This document shows positions 1 to 11,400 of a stretch of 64,000 nucleotides of DNA, in pieces (the first letter of the stretch is position 1; each line of letters opens with the position of its first letter). Position numbers and translations under genes: made by a program. Origin of the DNA: Bombardia bombarda (taxonomy: Eukaryota > Ascomycota > Sordariomycetes > Sordariales > Lasiosphaeriaceae); NCBI GenBank assembly GCA_030512295.1, contig JAULSR010000002.1, positions 1,054,001-1,118,000 of the forward strand, written 5' to 3'. The notes below the pieces were generated by a model. That model was given only the letters and a program-made list of their open reading frames with translations. It had not been told where the DNA came from and searched no databases.

Positions 1-587
1 CCCCACTTCCTCCCGCGAGTGCAGCAGAGAAATCGCTTGGCATCTTGGCCTCACTCAGCCTTGCCAGCCGCAACGAATCCGCCAGCCAGGGAATAGAGAT
101 GTTAGGGGCACCCCTCCCCTTTTGACTGAAACGTCAATCGGCAAGATATTGAAGCTTATGAACGTTCTTCTATATGGATGTAGGATACGTAAATTGCCCC
201 AGTAATTTCGAGCACAACTACAACCGCCAGTAACTACGTGACCGATCCTATCTATCTAATAGAATCTCAGCAAAGATCCGCTAAGGCCTCCTTACACCAG
301 ACGCCGCCGGTTTCCCTTCCCCTATTCCGTTCCATATCACCGTCATCGCTTTCCTTTCCAAGTCTTTTATAGATCGCTGCCCAAAACTCCCGACAACTGA
401 CAGTCACATGGACGAACAACAAAAAAACAAATGAAAATAACAGACCCTCCACCCCCCTGAACCCGTCCGTACCCATGATAAACTCCCCGCTGTAATAACA
501 ACACCCCGTTTCGTAGCCTTGACGACGTAGCTCCAAGCCATATTCATCCACCCCATTTCAACCCCCCCTGCCTTCTCAGCCATTAAG
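1..587. other. left edge, no gene seen
   Basis: I see no supportable gene in this stretch. It lies downstream of the PP2C phosphatase gene, which is on the minus strand, and probably holds its 3' UTR plus unassigned DNA. Open frames here are short and have no recognisable protein features. Confidence 0.4.
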
Positions 588-2161
588 TCATTCATTCTTC
601 CTACAAAGCCCCGCAACAACGCTGATATCGTCCATTTTCCCTACCATCATCACGAGTTAGCTTCAAGACCACACCCCCACCACAAAAGGGACAAAACTCA
701 CCTCCCTCACTAGCCAACCCCTCCTCGATAGCATGCTCCATAAACGGGCTCTCGGCAAACGGATCCACCGCAATCTCCCTCGCCGCCTCCATCAGCTCCC
801 CCGCCACAAACGCCATGCCGCTCTCGCCATCGCCGGGGTCCTGCATGACGCCCAGCCTGTTCACGTCCCCGGCCTGCCAGCGCGCCATGCTCTCGCTAAC
901 CTTCTCGACGATCTCGTGCGCCCACAAATTATCAATGACCCCATCCGACATGGCCAGCACGATATCCCCCTCGCGGATCGGCACCGCGTCCACCACGGCG
1001 CTGTTCTCGGGCGTGTCGGGACTGTTAGTGCCCAGCTGCCGCGGGCAGTCGAACCAGTGCCACTGCTCCGTCGACTTGAACACGAGCTCGCGCGTCGACG
1101 GCCGCACCACCATCACCTGCGAGTCGCCAATGTTGGTGACGTAAAGCAGGGGTTCGACATCCCCCTCGGAGCTGCCGCTGCTTTCGCTGTCCTGAGCCGC
1201 AACTTCTTGGCCGCGTGGTCTGTAGTGCAGCAGCGCGCCCGCCGCCGTCGTCGTCCCCTGCCAGTCATTCGGCGCGCTGGTCGCCTCGACAGCCTGCTCA
1301 TATGCGCGCTGCAGGTAGGCAACCGGATCAGGCTTGTAAGCGTCGCCCTGGCGGGCCGCGTCCTCGAAGATGGCTGTCGCCCAAAAGTGTAGAATCAGCC
1401 GGGCCCAGAGTCTGCGTTTGTCGTCTAATTGTCAGTGGTTGCCAACTCATCGTTAATATTGAAAAAGGGGTAAGGGGAACCAAGGCTCACCCAGCATGCC
1501 CCCTCGGCCTCGTGCTCCACGCGCCCACGCCGTCATTCGCACAGATAAAGTACTCGCTCGCAAACACGGCGTCATCCCCGTTGGTCAGCCCCTGAATCAT
1601 GTGACCGTCCACGTATGCCGCCCGCCGGTCCCGGCTGCGGTTGTGCGTGCTGAGCGGGTCGCTGAACGAGCCCGAGGGCGGCGACAGGAACGGCGGCGGG
1701 AACGGGCGCGGCGCCCGCTTGGCGAAGAGCGCGATGCCCGTCTCGAAGCGGAACGGCAACTTGGGAAGACTGCTCGGCACCGCCCCCGCCCATGCTGTCG
1801 TGGACGAAGTGGTGATCGATTTGGTCTGGCCGTCGCTGCCATCGTCACCTGTCGGGGGTGTGGTGATGTCCTTCTTGGCTGACGACAATGATGTTAGACA
1901 TGACGAGGTGTTGCTGTCGAGGAGAAGCGGTGTCAGTGCCGTTAGGAAGCTCGCGCGCTGCTGGCGAGATAGAGTCAGCTGCTTCTGCCATTCTGCAGGT
2001 AATAGGAGGAGTCGTCTTCGCAAGCCCTGGTGTAACCGCAGAACCGGGCTGCCGCCACCGCTGCCGGCCGCCGAGGACGTAGAGACCGACGCAGCAGTGC
2101 CCCGCAAGTAGCTTGCAAGTCGACGAGTCGGGGCCGGCAATCGGGGAGCTAATCTCCTCAT
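588..2161 (-). CDS. PTC7: mitochondrial PP2C-type protein phosphatase (azr1/PTC7 family)
   Basis: This is a metal-dependent serine/threonine phosphatase, 477 aa in three exons with introns at 1412-1490 and 641-701. The start at 2161 gives an Arg/Leu/Pro-rich leader (MRRLAPRLPAPTRRL) typical of a mitochondrial presequence. PP2C motifs appear in order: the metal-binding NDGVGAW near residue 210, GTTTAAGALLH, NIGDSQVMVV, LAMSDGVIDN, and KMDDISVVAGLC near the C-terminus. The last motif lies on the final 53-nt exon and is recovered only by splicing. The family-typical ADG is NDG here, but the metal-binding Asp is kept. In yeast PTC7 is mitochondrial and acts on coenzyme Q biosynthesis. The fission yeast relative azr1 is known for 5-azacytidine resistance. 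Family is certain; the mitochondrial role is inferred from the leader and family. Confidence 0.9.
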
Positions 2162-3731
2162 TCCAGCGACAAGCGCGCGCGACAGTGTGCTGTGATGCTG
2201 GCGGGCAGCATTCGAGAAGACTGCCGCGGGGGGGGGGGGGGGGGTTAAGTACGTAGCTCGGGTAGGAAGGGAGACAAAGGTAGCGACTGCGTGAATGAAT
2301 GAGCGAGAGGGAAAGCTTCCTTGTGTCGTGGGAGGAGGAGGAGCACAAAAAAAGCACACCACCACTGCAACTGTTGGTTGTAACCTAGAAATGAGCTGCT
2401 GGATGACTACGGAGCAGCTATGGATACTTGGGTTCTAACCTCCATGAGCTTTGCATTGCATGGCGGCCATTGTTAGGCGGGTAGGTACAGCAAGTGTGGG
2501 CAGTTCGCGCGGTGCATCGCATACGTAGGGCTTATCTTATCGCCCCTTGGCCCGCCATCGCCGCCCACTATTTTTCTTTTCTCGAGACAGCTGCAACCTG
2601 GGAATGCTCCGGAGCTCCCTTTTGCGACCAAGCACCGAGGCACCAGACTCCGCTATCCGTTAGACGTGGGACGGCCTCGCCCGCTAAAGAGATGGATTTA
2701 ACTCTAATTGTGTCAAGGGGATCCGACGAACCCTTTCCAGCCTTTCCAATAGGGCGACCCTTGGGCGATTCCAAGGGTGTCCGGCCCAATTTGTCCTTCC
2801 TTTTTTTGGCCAGTGGTGTTATAAAAAGAAAACAGACGAGCAGATGCTCACAGAGTAACGTTAATATCGGCGACAAACGCGGGAGGGACGCTATCGCAGA
2901 GGCGAGCCAAAAGACCAAAACCCGAGTGCCCGGGTATCCAAAAGTTTATTGTGGAACCTTAAACTTAATGGCGGCCACCTACCACAATTGCTCTCTCTCT
3001 GTGGCCCGAGATGGCCCGAGTTGAACCATCACTTTCACGCGAGGGAGAAATTTAATAAAATGAATTTGATAGACAAAATGTAACCAGCCCTTACTCAAAA
3101 GGCAGAAGATGTACGTATTCTCCTATGCATGCACACCGCCAAGTGCCCAAAACCAGCTTGGGATGAAAACATATGCGAATAAACGCCTCTTTTGACCCCA
3201 TGCAGCGAGCATCAAATCAGACAGACTCCTCCCGTTCATACAAAGCCCAATGCCAAACATGATAGTCAGCGTCCTCCAGCCGCAAGTACACAATGCAACA
3301 AGAAGAAAATAAGCAACCCAAAACTCTGAAGCCCACATGATGACGATGATGACAATGATGAAGATAGTGACAACCACCATGACTCCAATGCAAAAACCAA
3401 AAGAAAAGAAAAGAAATGAAAAGAGAAAGCACCCACCCCAAGCAAGAAATGACGAGGAGAAATCCAATCCGCGGTGTGTGGTACAAGGCATACATCAAAT
3501 GTGTCACTACTATTTCCCATCACCATCAACATCACTAATCTCTGCCCAGCCTTAGTCCAAGAAAAAATAAAGAGAAAATTGAGACGCGTCTCACTAAGAG
3601 GTACCTAGCTAGCCCAAACTCCCCCATCGCCTATAATGACCCAGCCCAATCTCGCCCGGTCTCTTCCTATCATGCCCCTTCTCGTTAACCACCTCAAAAT
3701 TCTTCACCAAGTCTCTGACCCAGACCATCCT
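2162..3731. other. intergenic region between PP2C and CAF120-like genes
   Basis: This holds the promoter side of the PP2C gene and the 3' side of the CAF120-like gene; both are on the minus strand. There is an ATG-rich trinucleotide-like patch near 3337-3366. I see no gene. Confidence 0.4.
2228..2244. repeat. 17-nt G homopolymer
   Basis: An uninterrupted run of 17 G on the plus strand, about 67 nt upstream of the chosen start of the PP2C gene, so it is C-rich in the likely 5' UTR of that transcript. Upstream in-frame codons across it would encode polyproline, which argues for starting at 2161. Confidence 0.9.
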
Positions 3732-6700
3732 CTAGAAGGCCTGCCCCTGCCCCTGAAATGGTAGCCGACCCGGAGTCCCAGGTCTTCCCGGCGTCCCTGG
3801 CCTACCGGGCGACCCGCCAATGGCAGGTGAGTACCTCCCCTGTGGTGGTGGCTGAAATCCCGGTGATTGCGGCTGCCCGCTTTGCACATTCATACCAAAG
3901 GCCTGTGGAGGCTGCAGCGGCTGCAAGGGCGGGGGCCTATTCTGCATATTGCCCATATTGGGAGGCCCGCCTCGTCCGCCCCCTTGCGGATATCCCTGTC
4001 CGGGCCCCGGAAACCCATTATTGTGCGAGCCCTGCGGTGCCATCATCGGAGGTCTCTGTTGTGGAGGAGGTCCCTGCCCATAGCCCGGAGCGGGCTGGAA
4101 TCCCGGCCCCAGCCGCCCTGGTCCCATCCCGCCAGCATTCATCATACCCGGGCCAGGACTCATGCTGCGCGCGTTCATGCCGCCCATGTTGGGGCCATAA
4201 GGAGGAGCACCGCCTCCGATTATACCTTGTTGAGGATTGAAGTGGGGCTGCTGCTGTGCATACGCCACCTGAGCAGCTCGCTGGGCTTGCTGGTTCTGCT
4301 CACGTTGCCTCTGGTCGATGGCCTGGGCAACAGCTTGACCGCCAAAGCCTTGCTTCATCTGTAACTTTTCCCGTTCTCGAGTCTCAATGGCACCGATCAG
4401 GCCGGCTTGAGGTTGTCCGGGGTTCCTGTTACCACTCAGGGAAATCAACGGGCTGCCAGTCACGCGTGCAACGTGCTCTTGTTCGCGAGCCGACAGGTGC
4501 GACGAGATTTCACCACCAGAGAGGGCAGCCATTGTACCCTGGCTGACCGGGCGGCCTGACTGAAGTAAGTCAGCAGAGCTGTGTCGAGAGTGTGAACCCC
4601 CATGGCTGCCAGGTCGCTTATGTGGCGAGCCTGGTGTCGCAGCACGCAACTCGGTTAGCGTATTTGCAGATGCATTGCGTTGATGTGAGAACAATGGCGC
4701 TGTAGCGGCTGCTGCACGCTGCTGCACATACTGTTCAGGCGAAACAGACATGTCGTTCGTTGAGGAGCCAATGGCGGCACCGGGCTGCCATGGGACGGTG
4801 CGACGGAGAGTATCGTCAGATTCCTGTCTGAAGTGAGATACCCCTGTCCCGGGTCCCGGAGACTTGCGGCCGGTAGCCGGCGAAAACGGGCGCTGGGGCT
4901 GGTTCGCAGAGCCGGGTTCGTTGCCTTTAGGAGCGATATTCACGGGAATTGTGGGTGCACCGTAATTGATTGTCCGCCCAAAGTTGATCTCAGGAATTCC
5001 GTACTCAGGATCACTCGTCGGACCCGGACCTGAAGCCGATGACTCGTCTCCAATGGTCTTGAGGACCCCAGCACGTGGGCGGTCCACTGATTCCTGCGTG
5101 TCGGTAGACTTTCGCGTACTGGCGTAGTCCGGGCTCGCGGCAGAAGCAGCATCATCATAGCGACTGCTGGCTGCGCTCCTCTCACTGTTCTGACGGCTAG
5201 GATGCTGCGGTGGTATTGGTGGCCGCGAATTATCATTGCCAGATGGCCGTGGCCCGACATAAGAATCTACACTGAATGCGTGCGAAGTAAAGCTCGCTTC
5301 ACTATTGGGCGACTGGGGGGAAAGGGGTGATACGAGATCGTCAGGTCGGCGCTGTTGTAAGCTTGTCGTTCTCTGAGGAAGAGGCTTTCTGTTCACGGGC
5401 GGCGAACCCCCGGGAGGACCGTAGGGAGGCCGATACATTCCTTGGTTGGGTTGATTAGGGGGAGTACGACGGCCGCTGGGAGGTGGTCCTCGCTGCTGGT
5501 ATGACGGATATCCGCTTGGGGGTCCATGGTGATGCGGAGGTCCCATGCGAAGATCTCGCGGGGGGCCTGGGGGGAACCCTCGACCATCAGGAGGTGGTCC
5601 TCGAGGACCATTCATAGGAGGTGTGCCACGGCCGTTCTGTGGAGGGCCCATATGAGGGGGACCATGAGGGGGACCATGAGGGGGGCCCGTATGAGGGGGA
5701 CCATGAGGGGGGCCCATATGAGGGTTGGGGCGGAAGTTGGGTGGACCACCAGGTCCTGTTGGAGGTCCAACTTGCGGAGAACTGGGCCGATTTTGAACAA
5801 GTCCCATATGCGCCGGGGGCGGTGGTAGCCCTGCAGAGGGGTGAGGTTGATTGGGGTTGGACGACGACGTCAGAGCTTCACGAGATCCACTGAGATTAGC
5901 GTTCATCCCTACGGGGTTGGCGCTGGCTTGTGGCTGTACCGCTGGACCCCGTGGGTCTATTTGCCCTGATGGTGCATCCACGTCGGCTTCGCCAGATTGA
6001 CGGTCCGGAGTATCATCAGAGAAGACATCTGGGTTCAGGCCTCCAGCCGTAGCCAACTGTTTCAAGGTCGTGCTTGACAGGCGACTAGTGGCTCTGCGCA
6101 TCTCAGGCGAGTGATAAGGCTTTTGTTGAGGTTTGGACCCGGCGCTATGTGCGAACGCTGGGGGCGCGTTGACTGGCTCTGGTGTCTGCATCCGCGGTAT
6201 GTCGTTGAGATTGTGGGCCGGGGGTTGCAACGGCATCTCATCTTCAGAGCTGACTCGTTCAGGTGTCGAGGCAAGATCGCTTGCGAAGTTCTTGATCCGC
6301 TCGGGAGATCGAACTGCTGGAGGCTGGGGTCCCGGACCGTCTAAGCCTTGAGAAGATATCGCATTAGGAAGCTGAGTATCTGAAATATTGCGTAAGTGCC
6401 CAGAGTGGCCCCCCATGCCGGCCGGCGCAGGCGCCCGGTTAGCATCAGGGGGCGCCGAGTCAGTCCTTGGACCGGGCTTCGACAACGACATGGATCGAGA
6501 GGATCGAACAGAAGCACCATCATCGGCAAAGTTTACCCGTGGTCGAGCAGGTCCAGTGGGCTGGGGTCCAAAGCTTAGCCGTTTGCTGCTGCGGCTTCCG
6601 CTCCGACTGTGGCTCTTCATGCCATCTTCCATCGCGGTCATGCGCTGGCCTGTAAGTTCCTTCATCTTCTTTCTCCATTCTCGCTCCGACCATGATGCAC

Positions 6701-8448
6701 TTCCGTCAGTAAGAATCAAGGCGCTCACATCCAGAATTTCAAGATAGCCATATCTTTTGTGCTTTGGCATCGCAAACATCAGCGACCGTGGGTCAAGAAC
6801 ACTGGCAACCAGACGGCCAGGGCGGCCGTAGAGGGCGAAAGTGTCCCAGGTTGGGAACAAAAATCGAAGTAGCAACTCAAATCCAGAGACCGCAGGAGGA
6901 ACTTCGGGCATGACGAAGACGAAACCCTCTGTTGATGATGGGGGGTCTGAATGGATCGTGATGTTGCCCTCAATCTTTAGGAGCGTCGACCCATCGATCA
7001 GCGTCTTGGACTGAGGATAAATGGCGTATGCCGAGTAAGCGTCAGTGATGGAGGCAATCGGCCGTGAATGCTTCTTCTTCTTCTCGGCGTCTTTTCTCGT
7101 GTCGTAAAACCTGACCTGTCCTTTCAAAATCGGAGCATGAGACCTGTCGTAAGGGGACCGCTTTTTCAGATCCTTCTGTGCCTTTTGATATTCCTTCTCG
7201 TTTGGCGGCTCGATGACACACCAGCAGCGTCTCCAGGGAACTCCGGCACCAAATCTCACACGAACCCATTCCTGGACTGGTAGTCTTGCTCGCTCCATAA
7301 TGATGTTGATGTTGTTCAAATTCTTTCCCTTTCCTGCAACCAGAGCCCCTGTGTAGGCTTCCTGGAGGGTCGAGTGCTCGAACATGGCCAATCGTATTCC
7401 GGAAGTCCACTGGATCAAAGAGTGATGAGAGTTGAAGTGAAGTAAGTACCGGTTGCGTCCGGCAGTGCTGATGCTGAGGATATTTTGCAGTGGCTGCTCG
7501 TCGTTGGTCCGTGTCGGGAGCGACTCAATCTGCAACCATGTTAGGCTTTGCTTTGGGCAATGGCAAATAGGGGCAAGGCGGCGAATGGCATTACCATCTT
7601 AATTGACGCATCGGTCAGGTTGATAAACTTGGGGAGCACCTCCCTCTCTTCTCCAGCCGCATCCAGCTCGGCAGCATCCCACAGAGACAGGACGGTGCCC
7701 ACTAGTTGAGCGAAGCATTCGGACCATGTTCTATCGGGGTTCGGTTTTCCCTCTGGGCCACGTCAGCAAATGAGCATGAGTTGGGGATTTGAGAGGGACG
7801 CACTAGTATCTTGGTCGTCGAGCTTCAAAAAATAGCCTTCCTGGTACAGCTTGTTTGTGTGGCTGTTAAGGAAGGTGAAGATGGGCTGCAGCTCCGGGAG
7901 GGTGTCTTCGTTGACGTCCATGAGGGGCGGTTGGTAGGTCTGGACCATGGACAAGGGGCGTGAATTGCTTCTTTTCCTTCCCGAGGGGCTCGATGAGGGC
8001 TCGTGGCTTATTGAAGCTCGTGAAGGTGCATGCTCGCCGTGCGTGGGCGATGCGGACGCCGGGTTGGCGGGTGAGTTCTCGCGCGAGTTTAGGAGTTGGG
8101 GTGGTGGTGTCAGATTGTGAAAGGAATTGCGATTGGAATCCGGTTTTTGGTGAAGGTGCTCGGGCTCGGGCTTGGGCTCTGGGTGGTGGTGGTGGTGCTG
8201 CTGCTGCTGCTGCAGAGGAGCTTCTTCATTCGGTGGCGACGAAGCAGGTGTCGGGGTCCTCGAATCCCTGTGGGGTAACGAGAACTGGGATGCTATAAAC
8301 GAGCTGAACGAGCGTACTTTTTGTGACGCGCCAGTGGGTAGTCAGCATAACGCCCGAGATTAGGTAGTCTTCACGGCCGCCTGGGGCAACAAAACTATTG
8401 GCATCACGCGATTGCGAGTTTGTGGTCTAGGGTCAGCTCCTCACCCAT
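3732..8448 (-). CDS. CAF120: CAF120/SKG3-like PH-domain protein
   Basis: A 1482-aa model in four exons with introns 8293-8444, 7753-7803 and 7530-7594. The first exon supplies only ATG plus one base. It was chosen because the frame upstream of 7948 stays open with coding-like Ser/Pro/Gln/His sequence back to a TGA but has no ATG, and this splice restores phase exactly. The Q/H-rich N-terminus is followed by a pleckstrin-homology region (about residues 150-290) and a second conserved block to about 530. Then comes a long disordered Pro/Gly/Gln/Ser tail with MGPPHGPPH-type repeats around residue 830. In yeast CAF120 is part of the CCR4-NOT network and SKG3 is a related bud-site protein. The PH core is well supported; the exact role and the tiny first exon are inference. 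Confidence 0.8.
5630..5725. repeat. imperfect GPPH-coding tandem repeat
   Basis: Short imperfect direct repeats built on a GGGGGACCATGA-like unit lie inside the Pro-rich tail of the CAF120-like gene. On the coding strand they give repeated MGPPHGPPH/TGPPHGPP motifs. Such tracts vary in length between strains. Confidence 0.6.
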
Positions 8449-11400
8449 GCCGGGCGCTGACCAAGAACTATAATACAGGCGCTTCCGCATACTGCTGCAG
8501 GCAGGTCGCTGGTCGCTGCAGCGGCAGCGGCACCTAGCCTCCACGCCGAAACTGCCTCCCCCAGGGATAGGGGATAGGGGATAGGGGCTAGGGTAGATTG
8601 AGTGGAGGGAGAGAAGGAGGGGCTTGTAGGTGCATCGGGGCGCTGAATAAGACCGGGCTTGAACGTCCACATACCTCGTTTCCGCGTCTGAATTTTGTGG
8701 TCAAACATTTTCCCTCTTCTGTCAGGAAATTACAGGGAGGAATAGCAGAAGGGAGGGCCGAAACCGAGCGGGATGGGAAAGTGCGCCCACGTCCTGTGAC
8801 ACCGCAATCTCTTTGTGGGCGAAGCTTCCGGTTCGTACAAAAAATTATGGCCGTGGCAAGGATCCAACGAGTTGCTTGGGGATCATTATTCTCTTATTGT
8901 GGCTCCATGGGAAAGTTCGAGTTGTCGGAGAGTGGAGGTGCGGAACTGTCGGATGAGGTCTGATTTACTACTCATACAAGGGCAGTACGATGTAAGTAAC
9001 CGCAAGCTCTCGGATCGCCAGTGATGGGAGGAGATGCACAATGGTATTTATTGTCGTCGGTTTGTTTTTTTGTGCGAGCTTTGGTCTGAAATCGTCCTCG
9101 TATGCTAATAACAGGTTTCGATGCTGCCCATGAGGAATTCAGCTGGCGTGGAGCGGCTTGGCTGGCAAGAGACACAGGACTGGACAAGAGCAAGATGGTA
9201 GCGTGCGCGGGTCGTGGCCGGTACTTGGCGTCAAAGCAGCGTCCCAGATTCTGCTGGCTTCCGCCCACGTTCTGGCGCCAAAGTTGCAAAATGAGAGTTG
9301 GTGGGTGTCAAGCTTTTGCAGTAACTCGGGTGGAATCCTAATGTAATTAAGGTTGCGGCCTCGCCAGGTCAGAAGCAGAAGGAGGTCTCCAACGCTTCTT
9401 CCACCTTGGATAGGGCCGGAACAGTGGCGGGAACAGAGTAAGTCCCGGGCGATATACGACTCGGTTTCCGACCTAGTTGGTATTATTTTTTGTCTCTCCT
9501 TTCCTCTTCTGGGCGCCGGTTGCTGGGTCGTTGGGGGGAATGCAGTGCGCCGGATCCCTTCAGCTTAGGTATGTGCCGAATGTATCCCGTATGTACCGAA
9601 GTTCCAGGAAGGAGCAATGAACAGGACGACAGAAAGAGCACAACAATCAACTTTCCCAAAGATCTAGAACTCACCAAAAAGACGAAGAAACTAGACAAAG
9701 CTCAATGAATAGACTCAATGAATTGACAGGATCTGAGCGTATTTGAGAGTATTTGAGTCTCTTGGCCCCAACCCGGCCAAGCTCTGCGTACCCGAGAGCT
9801 CCGAGCAATCAGGGCTCCCGGCAACTCCCTTGGGCTATCAACAAGCTTGAGCTGCTTGGTGATGTACTACATTCCAGGTTTCCATGTACACTACCTCGAC
9901 TACATACGTGGATGTATGGATACCTCGTACGCTACGGACGGTCGAGCACACGTGTGCTTGTAGGTCCCGCGCGCCTTTTGGCCCCGAAGGAAGGGTCGGG
10001 CTTCCAGGTTGCCAAACATGCAGGGCGCCACATGCGCAAACACTCATCATCTGTCATCATCTGTGTCACTTTTGAGACAGGTCGGGCACATCTCAAATCA
10101 GTCTTGCGCGTGTTGGTGATCACGGTTTGGCTATACCTTTGGCAGTTACGTCTGGCACAGTTAACATTCGTTTTTTATTTCACGACACTGCCCAACATTT
10201 GCAACTGTCTAGGAAATCTGCCGGTGCGTAGGGACGTGGGTAGCTAAGGACGAGAAGTGCATCCTTTACCTTGATTCAATCGCTCGGATGAAGGATCCGT
10301 CTGCTACGATCAGTGCTCGCCAATCATTCGATCCAAATCATGGGGGAAGGAACCGCCGCCACCTTCTCCATCTAACCCCTGGCTCGGTTTGGCCCGGGTG
10401 GCTTCTGCAGTCAACTGTTGGAAACATTCTCGCATGGCCAGTAAAAGCAGATGCGACCTTCAAAACATGAAACATTCGCATACTGTGTACGGTGCAAGAT
10501 GTAGATATCCATCAAAGCCATGGAGATGGACTTGGACTGACAGAAATGGCGATCCCCAACAAGCGCCATATCCCTGTCTTTCACGCCTTCAGATTTGCGT
10601 CCCACATACGGAAGCGCTTGTCATGTCGAAGTCTCGGCGGCTACTCAGTCACGGTAAATCGAGCAATCACTTGACAGTTTCACCTGACAAGACACTACTA
10701 GAGGCCGCCTGTCGTGTTCATGGATAGTTATTCGTCAAGTTCGGCATTGCGGAAGAAAGAAAAATACGATAGAAATACGAGTTTGGATGAGACATTATTG
10801 CGGCTAGGCGTCGCGGCAAGGTTGGCTTATTCCAATGGGGGGTGTGGTGTGTGACGACACCCACCAACTGAGCCACCCACCTCAAAGAACGCCAAAACGC
10901 CGCGGTATTCGTGGGACACCCGACTTGCCGACATCCCTGGTGCGTCCCATCCCCACACCATCCAACACCCAAGCCTTTTCAATACACCGCTGCATTGTAC
11001 TACTATGTAAGCTGAGGTAAGGTACGGAAGAAGATTTTTTTTGGGAGAAGCAAAATGTGACACTTGATCCTCAAGCTTAGATTCATTCATTGCATGGCGT
11101 ACTAAATCACAGATTGCAAGACCGTGCCATGAGGCAGGACATACCTATCATTCACTAGCCCCTTACAGATCCCTTCCACATTTCGGCATTTACGTACGAG
11201 GTAGCGTTCCTACGGTTCAATCCAGAGACGCGTGTCTTGGGCATCGCGAAGCCCGCCGCCCAGCCACCATTGCTCGCCAGTGTAGAGTACATACACCTCA
11301 CTGACTGGAGCTGAAAAGAGTTTGTAGGCGATCGCTGGGGGCATCAACACGGCTTTTCGAATTGGCTCCATTTCTAAGCCTTCATCTTTGTCCTCTCTGG

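Noticed and set aside
8570..8595. Three tandem GGGGATA units, considered as a telomere-like repeat
   Set aside because: Unit differs from the fungal TTAGGG repeat and there are too few copies.
9753..10247. Open frame of 164 codons on the plus strand with a hydrophobic stretch
   Set aside because: No ATG context, no splice partners and no recognisable motif; treated as chance.
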